Positions 18,988-28,545 of a stretch of DNA of 28,545 bases are shown here, one piece after another; position 1 is the stretch's first letter, and each line of letters begins with the position of its first letter. The DNA comes from Didymodactylos carnosus. Its lineage: Eukaryota > Rotifera > Eurotatoria > Philodinida > Philodinidae. Where the stretch lies: contig CAJNOQ010001788.1 of the NCBI GenBank assembly GCA_905250885.1, positions 1 through 28,545 of the forward strand, written 5' to 3'. Under the pieces are notes generated by a model, which worked only from the letters and a program-made list of their open reading frames with translations, was not told the DNA's origin and made no database searches. Made by a program: the position numbers and the translations under genes.

Positions 18988-21080
18988 TTACTGTTCTACT
19001 GTTTCTATTATATCCTTGATCGCTGTTTTTGATGGTTTTTGATGTACTAAAATACTCTTTAAATTATCTGTTAAACCATGTGCCAAAATAACTGGAATAC
19101 CACTAAGAGGCGTGTCTTCAAATATCTCTTGCCATATCTGATGAAATCTTGCTCCAAAACGTGCTAAACTCGGTGTATATGTAAAATGTAATAAAATATC
19201 CTTATTAAAATCTATTCCTTTCTTTTCTTTTTTATTCCATTCCGGCTCTAATACTTTCTCTCTAAATTCGCTATGCTGTATACCTAATAATAATTTCGAA
19301 TCTTTTTCTCTTGTCAATGTCTCGAAAAATCTCTTAAAATGTCTATCTATAAAAGCTGGCGGATATTTATTCAATAATAACATAACTCGAACCTTTTCTA
19401 TCTCTTCTGCTAAATTCTCACTATGCGAATAAATTCTAACTGCTCTCAACAATGCCGAAAATGGTATATTCTTCATAACATGTGGTGGATGTGCTGAGTT
19501 GAACGGTAAGATGTATGGTTGCGCAGCTAACTTTCTATACACTCTAGTTCTAAAACCTGGTGTTTCTACTTGTACTCTTACATCTAAATAATCTACATGC
19601 TCTCCTATCTCAAATATTAGTCGTATGTTCTTATCTTTTTTACCCTAACTCGTTTAAAAATCTATCCATCTCTACTTTACTCTTCTTTGTTGTTAAAAAA
19701 AATGTCATCGCTGAATCTTAAATATAATTCACCTTCTCTATCCTGTTATTCTTTCACTTCTTTCTCCCATTTTCTCATGTAAACATCTGCTAATACCTGT
19801 GTACACTCTGATCCCATCGGTCCGCCTCTAATCTGTTTATAATACTTAACATCCTGTCCTGGTAACTGTAAAGCAAAATACGTATTCTCTAAAACATGTC
19901 TAAAAAGTATTCTAACTGTATTTATTGGTATCTCTCTATTTATTTTATTGATCTTATTCTGTCCTAACATCTGACATATCGCTAAAATCGATTCTTGCTG
20001 TGGTATCATTGTATATAAGTCCGTAATGTCGAAAGTGTACAAAAGAGTTTGTTCTGTCGTTTTACGTTTTTGTAGATGTTTTAAAAATTCTATACTGTTC
20101 GTTAAGCTATATGGTGTTAACTTATCAAAAATAGGTCGTATAATTTGATTAAGAAAAGCCGAGATTTTTTGTGTTGGTGATTTCATCCCCGAAACAATGG
20201 GTCTTAACGGTTCTCGTACCTTATGATCTTTGGGTTATAATAAAGATGAGGTAACTCGGCATCTGATGGATTAGATTTTAGTTTTTCAAATACTTTCCTG
20301 GTAATACTTTTCTATTGACTAAATCTCTTAATAAATATTCCATTCTTTCTATCATTCCTCTTGACGGTGACTGTCTTATTTCTTCGTATGCATCGGTCTT
20401 CTTCACATATGCTATTGATTTCTGAATGTATGTTTCTGGCCTATCTACATGAAATACTTTCGACTTATCTGTCTGCCTAAAAATAACTTGTCCTGCGTTC
20501 TGTGCTTTTTTAAACTGTTCTAATGTCTTCTCTACTACTTGATCTACTACTGTTCCTTCATTAATCTTACTTCTTAATTCATCTTCTAATCTATTCGCAA
20601 ACTGTTCTACTAATACTGGATTTCTACCTACTGTTCTAGTTTCTCTTCTCCATGCTTCTACTACCTTCTCCTTCATCACACTAATCTCTTTTTCTAATCT
20701 ATCTAATGCCTGTCCTGATTCTCTGGTACATACTTTGGTCCATAATCCAAAATCCTCCTTTCTTCATTTGTCAGACTCAATACTTTATTATTTACTTGCG
20801 GTGGAAAACCTAACTCTGTATAATGTGGATGTAAACTCTTTGCTCGACTATTTCTCTCTTTCGCTCTAACTACTTGTCTGTTGTTCCTTTTGTTCTTCTC
20901 TCTAAAAAACCTACCTTCTCCTGTACTCGTCTGTTATGCCTAATCTCGATCGTATGTATGAAATCTTCGTATGCCTTCTTTACGTCTACTGGTATCTTTT
21001 CTAATAATTCTTGATGTTCTTTATCACTTTTCTCTATCTCTGCTGTTTTCGATGTTCTCATAATCGATATTAATTCTAAC
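18988..21080 (-). pseudogene. Penelope-like element reverse transcriptase, endonuclease-less, frameshifted
   Basis: A decayed coding region of about 690 codons is read on the minus strand. In order: a helical N-terminus (20870-21061); the block LSLTNEERRILDYGPKYVP (about 20730-20795), typical of the region before the RT; DKSKVFHVDRPETYI (about 20430-20480); PKDHKVREPLRPIVSGMKSP (about 20170-20240); RT motif FDITDLYTMIP (about 20000-20034); GGPMGSECTQVLADVYM (19777-19828); and the catalytic FSDDIF (19698-19715, family YxDD). The thumb begins with VDYLDVRV and runs to TAA 18988. No GIY-YIG endonuclease follows, as in the Athena group. About six single-base frame changes (near 20895, 20715, 20300, 20240, 19700, 19640) and one TAA (19746-19748) break it. 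It is dead as read, although some breaks could be assembly errors. Confidence 0.88.
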
Positions 21081-21093
21081 TTACTCTTATGTA

Positions 21094-21884
21094 TTACGGT
21101 GCTCCATTGCTCACTGTATTGCTCTTACTCTCGTAACAGAATAATAGAGTCATTTTTAGTGATGATAATTGTAAATCGGCTTCAATAAAAGATGATGATG
21201 CAACAATTGTGGTATTGATTAGATGGCTACGACGGTGTTGACGACAGCAGGAACATCGTTCATAACTACCGTCGGAGTCCACGAAAAAGATTTCATTTGC
21301 CGATCATGTATTTGTTCAGCATGTTTAATCATATTTAATTCACGTTCTTCAATAATCTTGATTAATTGTTCCATAATAAGTGAATCTTGTTCACTACTTT
21401 CAGCTAAGTTTGTCTTCCCCTGCATGGCTCGTTGAGCATAAGCACGAGCTGTTTCTTCCTTTATGAGAATAGTCATCGCCATGATAGCATACTTATATCG
21501 TGTAATCATTTTTGAATAACGTGATGATAAACTAGCACGTTTGTTGTTATCGAAAATTGATTTTGCAAGTATTGTTTCAATGTTGTGCATGGAATGATTG
21601 ATGAGACAATCGAAGGATTGTGGTAATCGTTGTAAGTAGATTTGTTATCTAAGAATATCTCTTTCGGCTTTTCCTTTTTGTTCATCAGCTCTCACTTGCC
21701 AAATTAGTTTTGCTGAGCGAATCTATCAAATAGAAAGATGATAAGTTAGAATAAAAATGATGATGTTGTTCTTGTATTTATTCTAACCTGTTCTTCATTT
21801 AATGGTAATGTATAAAATGATTTGATTAATCGACGATCATTGACATCTAATTTAATAGGGTCTTTTTCTTTTCGAATTCTTCCC
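21094..21884 (-). pseudogene. Second intron-containing host-type gene fragment, unknown family
   Basis: Two coding blocks on the minus strand are joined by a 65-bp intron. Block 1 (about 21884-21788) contains RIRKEKDPIKLDVNDRRLI. Block 2 (21722-21219) contains RSAKLIWQVRADEQKGKAE, SFDCLINHSMHNIETILAK, RYSKMITRYKYAIMAMTILI and QDSLIMEQLIKIIEERELNM. It is largely helical and probably coiled-coil. One in-frame TAA lies at 21645-21647. The frame ends at TAA 21219-21221, but a protein-like reading (SSSFIEADLQLSSLKMTLL) goes on in another frame to 21094, so a frameshift near 21225 is likely. I do not recognise the protein. It abuts the 5' side of the Penelope-like element, on the same strand. Confidence 0.6.
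21723..21787 (-). other. 65-bp spliceosomal intron inside the pseudogene
   Basis: On the minus strand the donor is GAACAG|GTTAGAATAA and the acceptor is TATTTGATAG|ATTCGC. Splicing joins TLPLNEEQ to IRSAKLIWQ in phase 0. Confidence 0.65.
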
Positions 21885-21896
21885 TAGACCAAAAAA

Positions 21897-22191
21897 TTTG
21901 ACCAATTCTGATAAGAGTCTTGTAAGATTCTTACCAGATTCATATATCAGAAGTCCGCACGAATGTGGTAAGAAATTCATACGAACCTTATAAGAATCTT
22001 ATAAGACTTTAATAAGAACTTGATAAGTATATAAGAAGAAATGTTTAAAACTCTTGCGTAATTCTTATCATCTTCTTATTGGATTCTTACCACATTCTTA
22101 TCATTATCTTGTTGAATTCTTGTCACATTCTTATCATTTTCTTGCTGGATTTTTACCACCTTCTTATAAACCTTTTGCACCGTGCAAAAAG
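21897..22191. repeat. TTCTTAT-type repeat with three 33-bp tandem units
   Basis: Three tandem 33-bp units start at 22062, 22095 and 22128, each beginning TTCTTATCAT and ending near TTACCACA. They differ from each other at a few positions. The preceding 21900-22050 part carries the inverse words (AAGAATCTTATAAGAC, TAATAAGAAC), giving the whole block a loose foldback character. A near-palindrome TTTTGCACCGTGCAAAA follows at about 22173-22189. Confidence 0.7.
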
Positions 22192-23344
22192 TCTCGCTAG
22201 CCGATAAGATATAAGTACACTCCAGTCGTTTTTTACTCCGAGCGCTATGGAATAACTGAGAAGAACTCAGAAATCGGTAGAAAACTCGAAATTCTTTTTG
22301 GAAACTCCCATGTTCCGGATGCTGACTCCCTAGAGGAAGAGAAAAATGACTTACTATAGTATATAAGTCATCGAAGTTAGTTTGGAGAGAGTAGCCTTAG
22401 TGAACAGATCTGTACTAGTGGTAGTACGATATGCCTGAGACTAGTAAACCATGGTTCAAAGGACTCCCAAAAATTGAAAAAAATTCAGAAATTAATATTT
22501 TTCAGTTCATGATCAAAAATAATGAAATTTGAAATATGTACTGAAAACGGTCCCAGTTAAACAGTGTGAAAACGGTGCAAAAACGGTCCTAACCGGACGT
22601 TTACGGTACATTAACGATACCGTTTTCCACGACCTGGATAGAACTTATAAAACATGGATTCAGAAGGTCAACAGTATCAACCACTGAGGTGTAAATACGA
22701 ATCGGCGACTAATTAACTCGTAACCTGATATGTTCTCTCCGAACTCTATTAACAACATTTAATTTTTAAGTAGGATAGTAAGGAATTTTTCTCAAAGACA
22801 TTCACATATAAAAAGAGACAGCTCAAATACAGGAACGTAAAAATTCAACAAACAATTATCTTAACGTCGATGAATTTTTATATACTGATCTTTATAAAAA
22901 GGAAAAACTTTTGATATGAGAAGATTTATCAAAAATAAAATGTTTCTGAAGGTAATTTACATACTGATTTCATCGTGTTTAACCCGGTTTTCTCTTCGGG
23001 AACATAATGCAATCAAGATAAATTCATTGTAGACTCGCTTCGAGGTTGAGCTTTAAATGAGTACACAGCAATTTGATTTGTAATCACGTTCTCTACTTGT
23101 CATAGAAACTATGTTAACGGTTTTTTGAACTTCTTAACTCTAGAAAATTTACTTCTAAAATAGCTTCAATCTAAGACTTCTCTAAGTTCGTTCGTGTATT
23201 TCTCAATTAACGTTCGACACATAAGTATATTTCATCTCAAAATAAAAGTTAGAGCGATCAATGTCTTATGGTTCGCGTGTGAATATTACCGATAAGGTAA
23301 CGTTTGCTGTATGTGAAGAAAACATTCACGCTTAGACTGCCAGA
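22192..23344. other. Intergenic stretch, nothing coding recognised
   Basis: At about 22540-22640 repeated AAAACGGT and CCGTTTTCCACGA words resemble the repeat family at the left edge of the window. Otherwise AT-rich, with no open frame of note. Confidence 0.45.
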
Positions 23345-23466
23345 CCCAAGCAAAAACGACCCAATTTTTTGGGATATTTATCTAGATTCAGCTCCACGTA
23401 CATCTAGATGCACGTGGACCTGAATCTAGATAAATAACCCAAAAAATTGGGTCGTTTTTGCTTGGG
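23345..23466. mobile_element. 122-bp near-perfect hairpin, MITE-like
   Basis: CCCAAGCAAAAACGACCCAA begins the left arm and its exact complement ends the right arm at 23466. Arms of about 57 bp pair with only a few mismatches or single-base gaps. The centre (CATCTAGATG at 23401-23410) is itself palindromic, so almost no loop remains. It has no coding capacity. Confidence 0.9.
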
Positions 23467-25730
23467 GAGAACGTATACCCGTAGATATTATCGCTAGGAT
23501 CAGTTCGTTATTAGAGCCAATCTAATATCCTGTGAATGAGGCGGAATGGCTGAGCCCCAATCCTCTGTGCGTCAAACAGAACCGAACTGATCGTCGCTAC
23601 ATCCTGAAAGTCACTAACAGCAAAGCGGTCTTACACCGTGGATACTCACAATTGTTATAAAAAACATCAACCTCGGATGCATTTCTCACTTTTGTGCATA
23701 TTATTTTGAGATATTTGCACAGTAAACATTGATTGAGCTTATACATTGAGAAAATCCTTAGATTTCATCATTTAACTGTGCAACAGTAAGTAGTCAGGAT
23801 TTGTGTCACTAATCTGTCACTCAGTGGAACTGCTGTGTACTTACTCTGTAAATTAGTTATTTTTCTATTTAATGTTAAAAAGCAAATATAAACTGCAAAT
23901 AATTCGAATATAAAAGTCTCAAAACCGCTGCAAGAAATCAGTGCCTTATATAAGAGACACTGTTTTCGCGTCTCATTTAAAATGAGAAGAATAAACGTAA
24001 ATATCTTCAATCACACATGTGTCTGCCATATAAGTTATATACAGACAAAAGGTATATAAATTCTTTCACGTTGATAAACGCTAGAAAGTAAGTGGGCTAA
24101 TCATATAAGCATTAATTTCATCCTTTTATCGAGACATCATGCACGTGCTGTTGCTTTTTTGATCTATCTTATTCTATAATGATTTCAATTTCGGCTACAG
24201 GAAATACGCCTTTTTGTGAAAGATACATTTGTATTTGTTGCTATATGTATTTAGGTCATATACTTTGGCCAGCTTTTGCCTTCCAGTCTTTGCTACACTA
24301 TACAGTTGCTCCCTCTAGTGAATTTAACTTTTATTATTAAAATCGGGTAAACTGAAGCATATATAAGATTGACATCTAACAACCGCACTAAAGTTTTTTC
24401 TCTATTCCTTCTCTTCTGACTGGCCTATCCAAGGAATACTGTCAGCCATTTTCCCATATTTTGCGCGCACATAGACATAAAGACACATAGACACAAATAA
24501 TTTTCTGGATAGGCAAAGGAACAAGGTAACGAACTGAACGCTCACCTGCGACTTGCTTTTCTCCTATTAAAAAAAGGATTCGCTATTTTTCCTTTCTTAC
24601 GATTACTTTGTCCATGGAATATCTGCCAGTCAGTTTTCCGTATTTTCCACAGAGACACACAGACAACTATTCTATAAGATCCTAGACTAAGTTAAGGAAA
24701 TAAGTGTGGAGTAAGAATCTGTTTGTATTTCTTTTCTTCTTTGGAAACAGAAAAGGTGAGCGATCGAGATAAAAGTAAATGAACGAAATAAAGTAACCAT
24801 GTTTTAACCTTAGGCACAATTTTAAGGAGTGATGTTGAGATTTTTTTTTATAGCAGGTTGCACAGTTCCTTTTCTCAAGCCGACTTGAGTAAATACGTAC
24901 AACCTTTATCAGTGTTTCAAAGAATGATGAACTTTTTTTATTCCTTTACGCTCCTCCGTATGACTCTAGGTTCAGCCTAGAGCAACCGTGCATTGTTCAA
25001 TATCAGTTTTGTTTGTGATTACATAAATGACTAGCGTTATCTTTTTTTTTGATGCCTTATGCTGCAGAGAGAAAGTGAGAACTGACATATGTTATGTGAA
25101 CAACTTTTTGAAATTATTGTTGACTTTTGTTTGTTTTTATTTCAAGTATCGTGTTTATAGACACCATTGATTTAACTTACAATTTTTTAAGCAACCATCG
25201 ACATTAAAACCACTAGTAAGCTCAGTTCGTGCAAGTTTTGTGATATTTACAGGAAAGATGGATGTTGATACACATAATTTTCTCTAATATGTTCTTTTTC
25301 TGTAGTATAGATTCGATTCTAAGTAGATTCCCGCAAAATGACTTTCTTATAGTTTTATATAGATTTACAGTGTGTAGCGTGTTTGCGCCATAAATCTACC
25401 AGATAGAAAAACACATCTAATTACATCAGTAGAAAAAAAAGAACGGTTGAGGTTAGTTTCCATTTTGGTTGATCCGTTTTGTAATTTTGTAAATAAGAGC
25501 TTAGTGCTTTTCTTCTAAAATATCATTAACTTAAACTCCTCAAACGATTTCATAATCGCGGTAACGCTACAGTTCAGTCATATTTGATAGTAAGCCGAAT
25601 TAGTCCGGTTCGATACGGCAATTCGAGGTTGAGTTCAACGTTTCGCACTGAGTTCTTAATACGGCGAACGGTAGCTTAACAGCATTTTGTGTATATTTGC
25701 GCGTTCTTTTTAACTGTGTTTTTCTTAATT
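23467..25730. other. Intergenic stretch left of the CACTA-like gene
   Basis: About 23500-23650 is more GC-rich than its surroundings and contains GATCAGTTCG at 23499 with its inverse at 23583, but it has no gene I recognise. A diverged direct duplication of about 60 bp (GGAATA...CAGCCATTTTCCCATATTTT) lies at about 24433-24500 and 24613-24668. CACTATACAGTTGC...TAGTG at 24296-24320 could be a trace of a CACTA-type terminus. The 80-codon minus-strand frame at 23768-24010 shows no motif. Confidence 0.4.
24433..24668. repeat. Diverged direct duplication of about 60 bp
   Basis: CCAAGGAATACTGTCAGCCA...TTTTCCCATATTTT...CACATAGACAC at about 24430-24500 is repeated as CCATGGAATATCTGCCAGTC...TTTTCCGTATTTTCC...GACACACAGACA at about 24612-24668. 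A GGCCTATCC/GGATAGGC inverse pair brackets the first copy. Confidence 0.5.
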
Positions 25731-28252
25731 ATGTCAGTGTCGTTACGTGTTCAAGAAATTCTTGCTCGATGTGAAGTAGAGGAAAAATTGCATAAAACAG
25801 ATAGACGAAATGAAAAAGATTGGCAGCGGCGGAAGGAGAGAAAACAACAACAACGCCAAAAACAACACTCAACACAAAATTATAAGCAGTATTCAGACGA
25901 GGTTATTAGCACTGATTCTAAACAAAGCAACAAAAGTTCAGAAGACGGCGAAGCCAATTTGCCATACATGTATTGGTCTGCTGCAAATGAACCGAGGGCG
26001 GCAGTACAAGAACTGGTGTATAGTTTTCTCGACTCAGATTTGGAAAAAAATTTTTTTCATGAATCCACTGAGTCAGAAGGTGAAGAATCAGATCCTTCCT
26101 CAGGTGATGAAATAATACGAAGTAAACTGAAACCAGTCCATCCGTATACTTCTTAGTCAACATTTGACTTCTGTGTCGAATTTTTGACAACGGCAAGACA
26201 AAGTCTTCTAGACAAGAAAACCATAACTAGTTTATTGTTATTCATGTCGAAGACGTTCCCTCATCCAAATAATGTTCCCCGAAATTTCAAATCTCTAATG
26301 AAGGTAATCCCTGTCACATCCTCCTTTGAGAAAACTGTTTTTTGTTCGCTTTGCTGGAATCTTATTAATCGTTGTTGCTGTTTTCCTAAACCGCCTTCTG
26401 TTAATTCACAGGAGGTGTATGTTGTCAATGTTCGTCAAGAGTTAGCGAGTGTTGTTAATAAAGTGTGGCCTGCTATTTTTGACTATGAAGTAATGGTAAA
26501 AAGCAATCCGAGTTCATGTGGAAGAGATATTCCTAGTGGCAGAGCTTATCAAGAAATATTGCAAGGAAAAAATAATCACACACTGACCCTTTTCTTCAGT
26601 GGAGATGGCGCTCCTCTATGTGTGAGTAACAGCAAATCAGTTTGGGTTTTATCTGCCAGTATAGTGGAAATTCCGCCTCAGTATCGTTATTCTTTTCAGA
26701 ATATGTTGCTTTTACAATTCAGTATAGGTTTATCCAAACCTAACTTGATATTAACATTGGGGCCAGTTATTGAGCAATTGCTAGAAATGAAACAAAATGG
26801 TTTAAGTCTTGTTGTCAATGGACAACAAACGCTGTTTGATATTCAATTCCTTTTCTTTACAGCTGATTCTCCAGCATTATCTCTATTCTCTAACTTTATC
26901 AGTAGCGCAGGTCTTTGTTCGTGTTTTGTTTGTCTTGCTCCTGGAAAGTATGATTACAATTTGGCGAAAGTTGTTTACACAACCGTTGATAATGGACATC
27001 GAAGTCTTAGAGATTATTATCGAGATGTTTCAGTCGCTGAGGAGAAAAGACAACGTTCTACTGCTAAGAAAGATCCTACTTCTCGCGGTGTTAAAGGTCG
27101 TTCTGTTCTTGAACCACTTTTTCCTGGTCGTCTAATACGTTGTTTGCGACCTGATTACATGCATTCTACAATCAAATGCGTTTTTGACTCAATGTTAGCT
27201 ATAATTCTCGATCTATTGCCGAAAGCTGTGACAGATATTGTTGATAATCGTTTGTTATTTGTGTCTCTTCCACATGATTTTACTAGAAAACTCAGATCAC
27301 TAAAATATTCTAATTATTATAAAGCAAACGAATCAAGGACGTTGATGTTATATGTTTTTCTTCCATGTTTATATGGTCTTGTCGACTCTCTGTTTTTTGC
27401 TCGACTTTGTCTGTTCGTCTGCGCTGTGCGACTAATACACGGTGATTCACGTGTTATTGAACATTGTGAAGATGTAGCCGATAATCTGTTTTCTTTATTT
27501 ATCACGTCGAATGATGACGGATTACGAAAGTTATCAAATCTATCTTTACATATCCATTCTCACTTTGGTTTTTTCTCGAAAGAATTTGGCAGTCCAAATT
27601 ATTCTAGTTGTTTCCCGTTTGAGCGATTTTTACGTTTGTTTATTAGAAATAAACATGGAACAACAAATTTCGGAGAGCAACTTTCTTTGTACCACGATAT
27701 TGACAGATATCTTGCTTCAGTTAGTGATGGTCTACTTCATTGTGCAAACGAAAGTGAAATTCTTTTACTTGATCCTTTCTCAGACGGCGATTTAGCTGCA
27801 AAAGTCGCTCTAGAAGTTACATGTGGGTGCGAAATGAAGCTATATCGTCGTGTGAAGTTCAAACATAACGTATTCCATTCTCTTTCCTATCAGAAAAAAG
27901 GCGGTTCCAATAGTTATACAGTCCAAATCTCCCATGATCCGTCCAAAATTACAGATAAAAATCGATCATTTATGGAAATAATTTGTTTTGGAGAGTGTGC
28001 TCATACGGTTTTATGTTTTGGTGAAGTAGTAAACGAAGATCCTCTGCAAAAATTTTCTGATTTCTCTGTTGGCAGCGATTTTTCTAATGTGTTAGCGGAA
28101 CAATTAACTATTTTTTTGCAATTGTTCAACCAAAAGCTAAAAAACGTACTCGTCTTATTTTGGTTCAACATTTAATGCGAAAATGTATTGTAGTGAGAGT
28201 TGATGGCGTTCATATCTATACACCACTTTCTCTCAATTTTGAGCATGACTAA
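25731..28252 (+). pseudogene. EnSpm/CACTA-like transposase (Tnp2-type), near-complete, one TAG and one frameshift
   Basis: The most complete gene in the window, about 840 codons. The ATG at 25731 is preferred over the upstream GTG at 25689. The N-terminus is charged and Gln/Lys-rich (RKERKQQQRQKQ), followed by an acidic Ser-rich stretch. The same frame then crosses a TAG (26154-26156) into a helical region (LLLFMSKTFPHPNNVPRNF), a Cys cluster (FCSLCWNLINRCCC) and the catalytic region. There are acids in FSGDGAPL (26604-26606) and TADSPAL (26875-26877), then CSCFVCLAPG, RPDYMHS (about 27147), and a Glu in FPFERFLR (27621-27623) before HGTTNFGEQ. At 28111-28117 a seven-T run shifts frame. The continuing frame reads AIVQPKAKKRTRLILVQHL and ends SLNFEHD-TAA at 28250-28252, matching the usual family end. 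No terminal inverted repeats could be paired inside the window. Confidence 0.82.
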
Positions 28253-28545
28253 ACTTTGCTCGTCTTTTTTTCTCTTATTCCAAATTAGTCGACTAATTCG
28301 AAATTTGGAAATTCTTTTTCGTTAGTTAATTCTTTAGAGTTATGTTCTTTTAACTGTTTACTATGTTTATTTGTTTTTGTTGGCTGAGCTAGTCTGTCTC
28401 TTTTTTCGCTGAGAGTGTGATTTGTTGTTTGTTTATGAAAACTTTTCCTAAAAACTCCTCAAAAAAATTTAAAAAAAGTAAAAAAACCTTGCTATTGTAC
28501 AATATCAAGGAAAAAAGAACGACTTCAATTACAGCTACCTTTCCG
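28253..28545. other. 3' flank of the CACTA-like gene with a 24-bp near-palindrome
   Basis: T-rich, then A-rich non-coding sequence. CCTTGCTATTGTACAATATCAAGG at 28487-28510 is palindromic except for one pair and sits after an A-rich tract. It could help end the transcript or be part of the element's subterminal region. The window ends before any transposon terminus. Confidence 0.4.

Noticed and set aside
23520..23660. GC-rich patch with GGCGGAATGGCTGAGC, considered as a tRNA
   Set aside because: No B-box, no cloverleaf arms and no plausible anticodon stem could be drawn on either strand.
24296..24320. CACTA...TAGTG as the left terminus of the CACTA-like element
   Set aside because: The two words are only 25 bases apart and no matching right end is in the window, so it is not reported as a transposon end.
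8877..26156. Possible reassignment of TAA/TAG to glutamine
   Set aside because: Several remnants read through TAA or TAG at Gln-like sites, but the same genes use CAA/CAG dozens of times and TAR only once or twice. Frameshifts and missing domains show they are pseudogenes, so C-to-T decay explains it better.
25810..27795. Other-frame open reading frames over the CACTA-like gene (101, 92, 108, 62 and 94 codons)
   Set aside because: They overlap the conserved transposase frame and have no motif of their own.

Overview
The window reads as an AT-rich, gene-poor, transposon-rich stretch of a metazoan genome. A bdelloid rotifer is the best guess, and it is an inference. Reasons: a Penelope-like reverse transcriptase with no visible GIY-YIG endonuclease (the class called Athena in bdelloids, usually near chromosome ends); many DNA-transposon superfamilies present as single decayed copies; spliceosomal introns of only about 54 to 65 bp; and short G-rich runs reminiscent of TGTGGG telomere repeats. 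No bacterial operon, ribosomal RNA or convincing tRNA is visible.

Layout. 1-0.77 kb: a family of AACGGT-rich repeats in direct and inverted orientation. 1.5-8.0 kb: four foldback or long terminal-inverted-repeat elements (1.52-2.84, 4.68-5.64, 6.92-7.26 and 7.48-7.96 kb) separated by non-coding sequence. 8.1-8.5 kb: a Tc1/mariner transposase fragment. 8.9-9.5 kb: an unrecognised decayed frame (minus strand). 9.76-10.36 kb: a MULE-type transposase fragment (minus) abutting the end of an NSF-like AAA+ ATPase domain (plus). 10.66-11.55 kb: an intron-containing pseudogene on the minus strand. 11.97-12.90 kb: a PIF/Harbinger transposase split by a 472-bp MITE. 13.89-15.61 kb: a giant nested palindrome built from the 16-bp unit CGAAGTTATAACTTCG. 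16.63-16.97 kb: a small Cys/His-rich protein. 17.2 kb: a G-quadruplex-like G-rich run. 18.99-21.08 kb: the Penelope-like element (minus). 21.1-21.89 kb: a second intron-containing pseudogene fragment (minus). 21.9-25.7 kb: tandem repeats and a 122-bp near-perfect hairpin. 25.73-28.25 kb: a nearly complete EnSpm/CACTA-like (Tnp2-type) transposase with one internal TAG and one frameshift.

There is no evidence of a cooperating pathway. The window looks like a graveyard of at least five transposon superfamilies plus captured pieces of host genes. Host-gene pieces that keep canonical introns point to DNA-level duplication rather than retrocopying. Two patterns cut across the window. Nearly every in-frame stop inside recognisable coding sequence is TAA or TAG where glutamine would fit. 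Many frame breaks are single-base changes in or beside short homopolymers.
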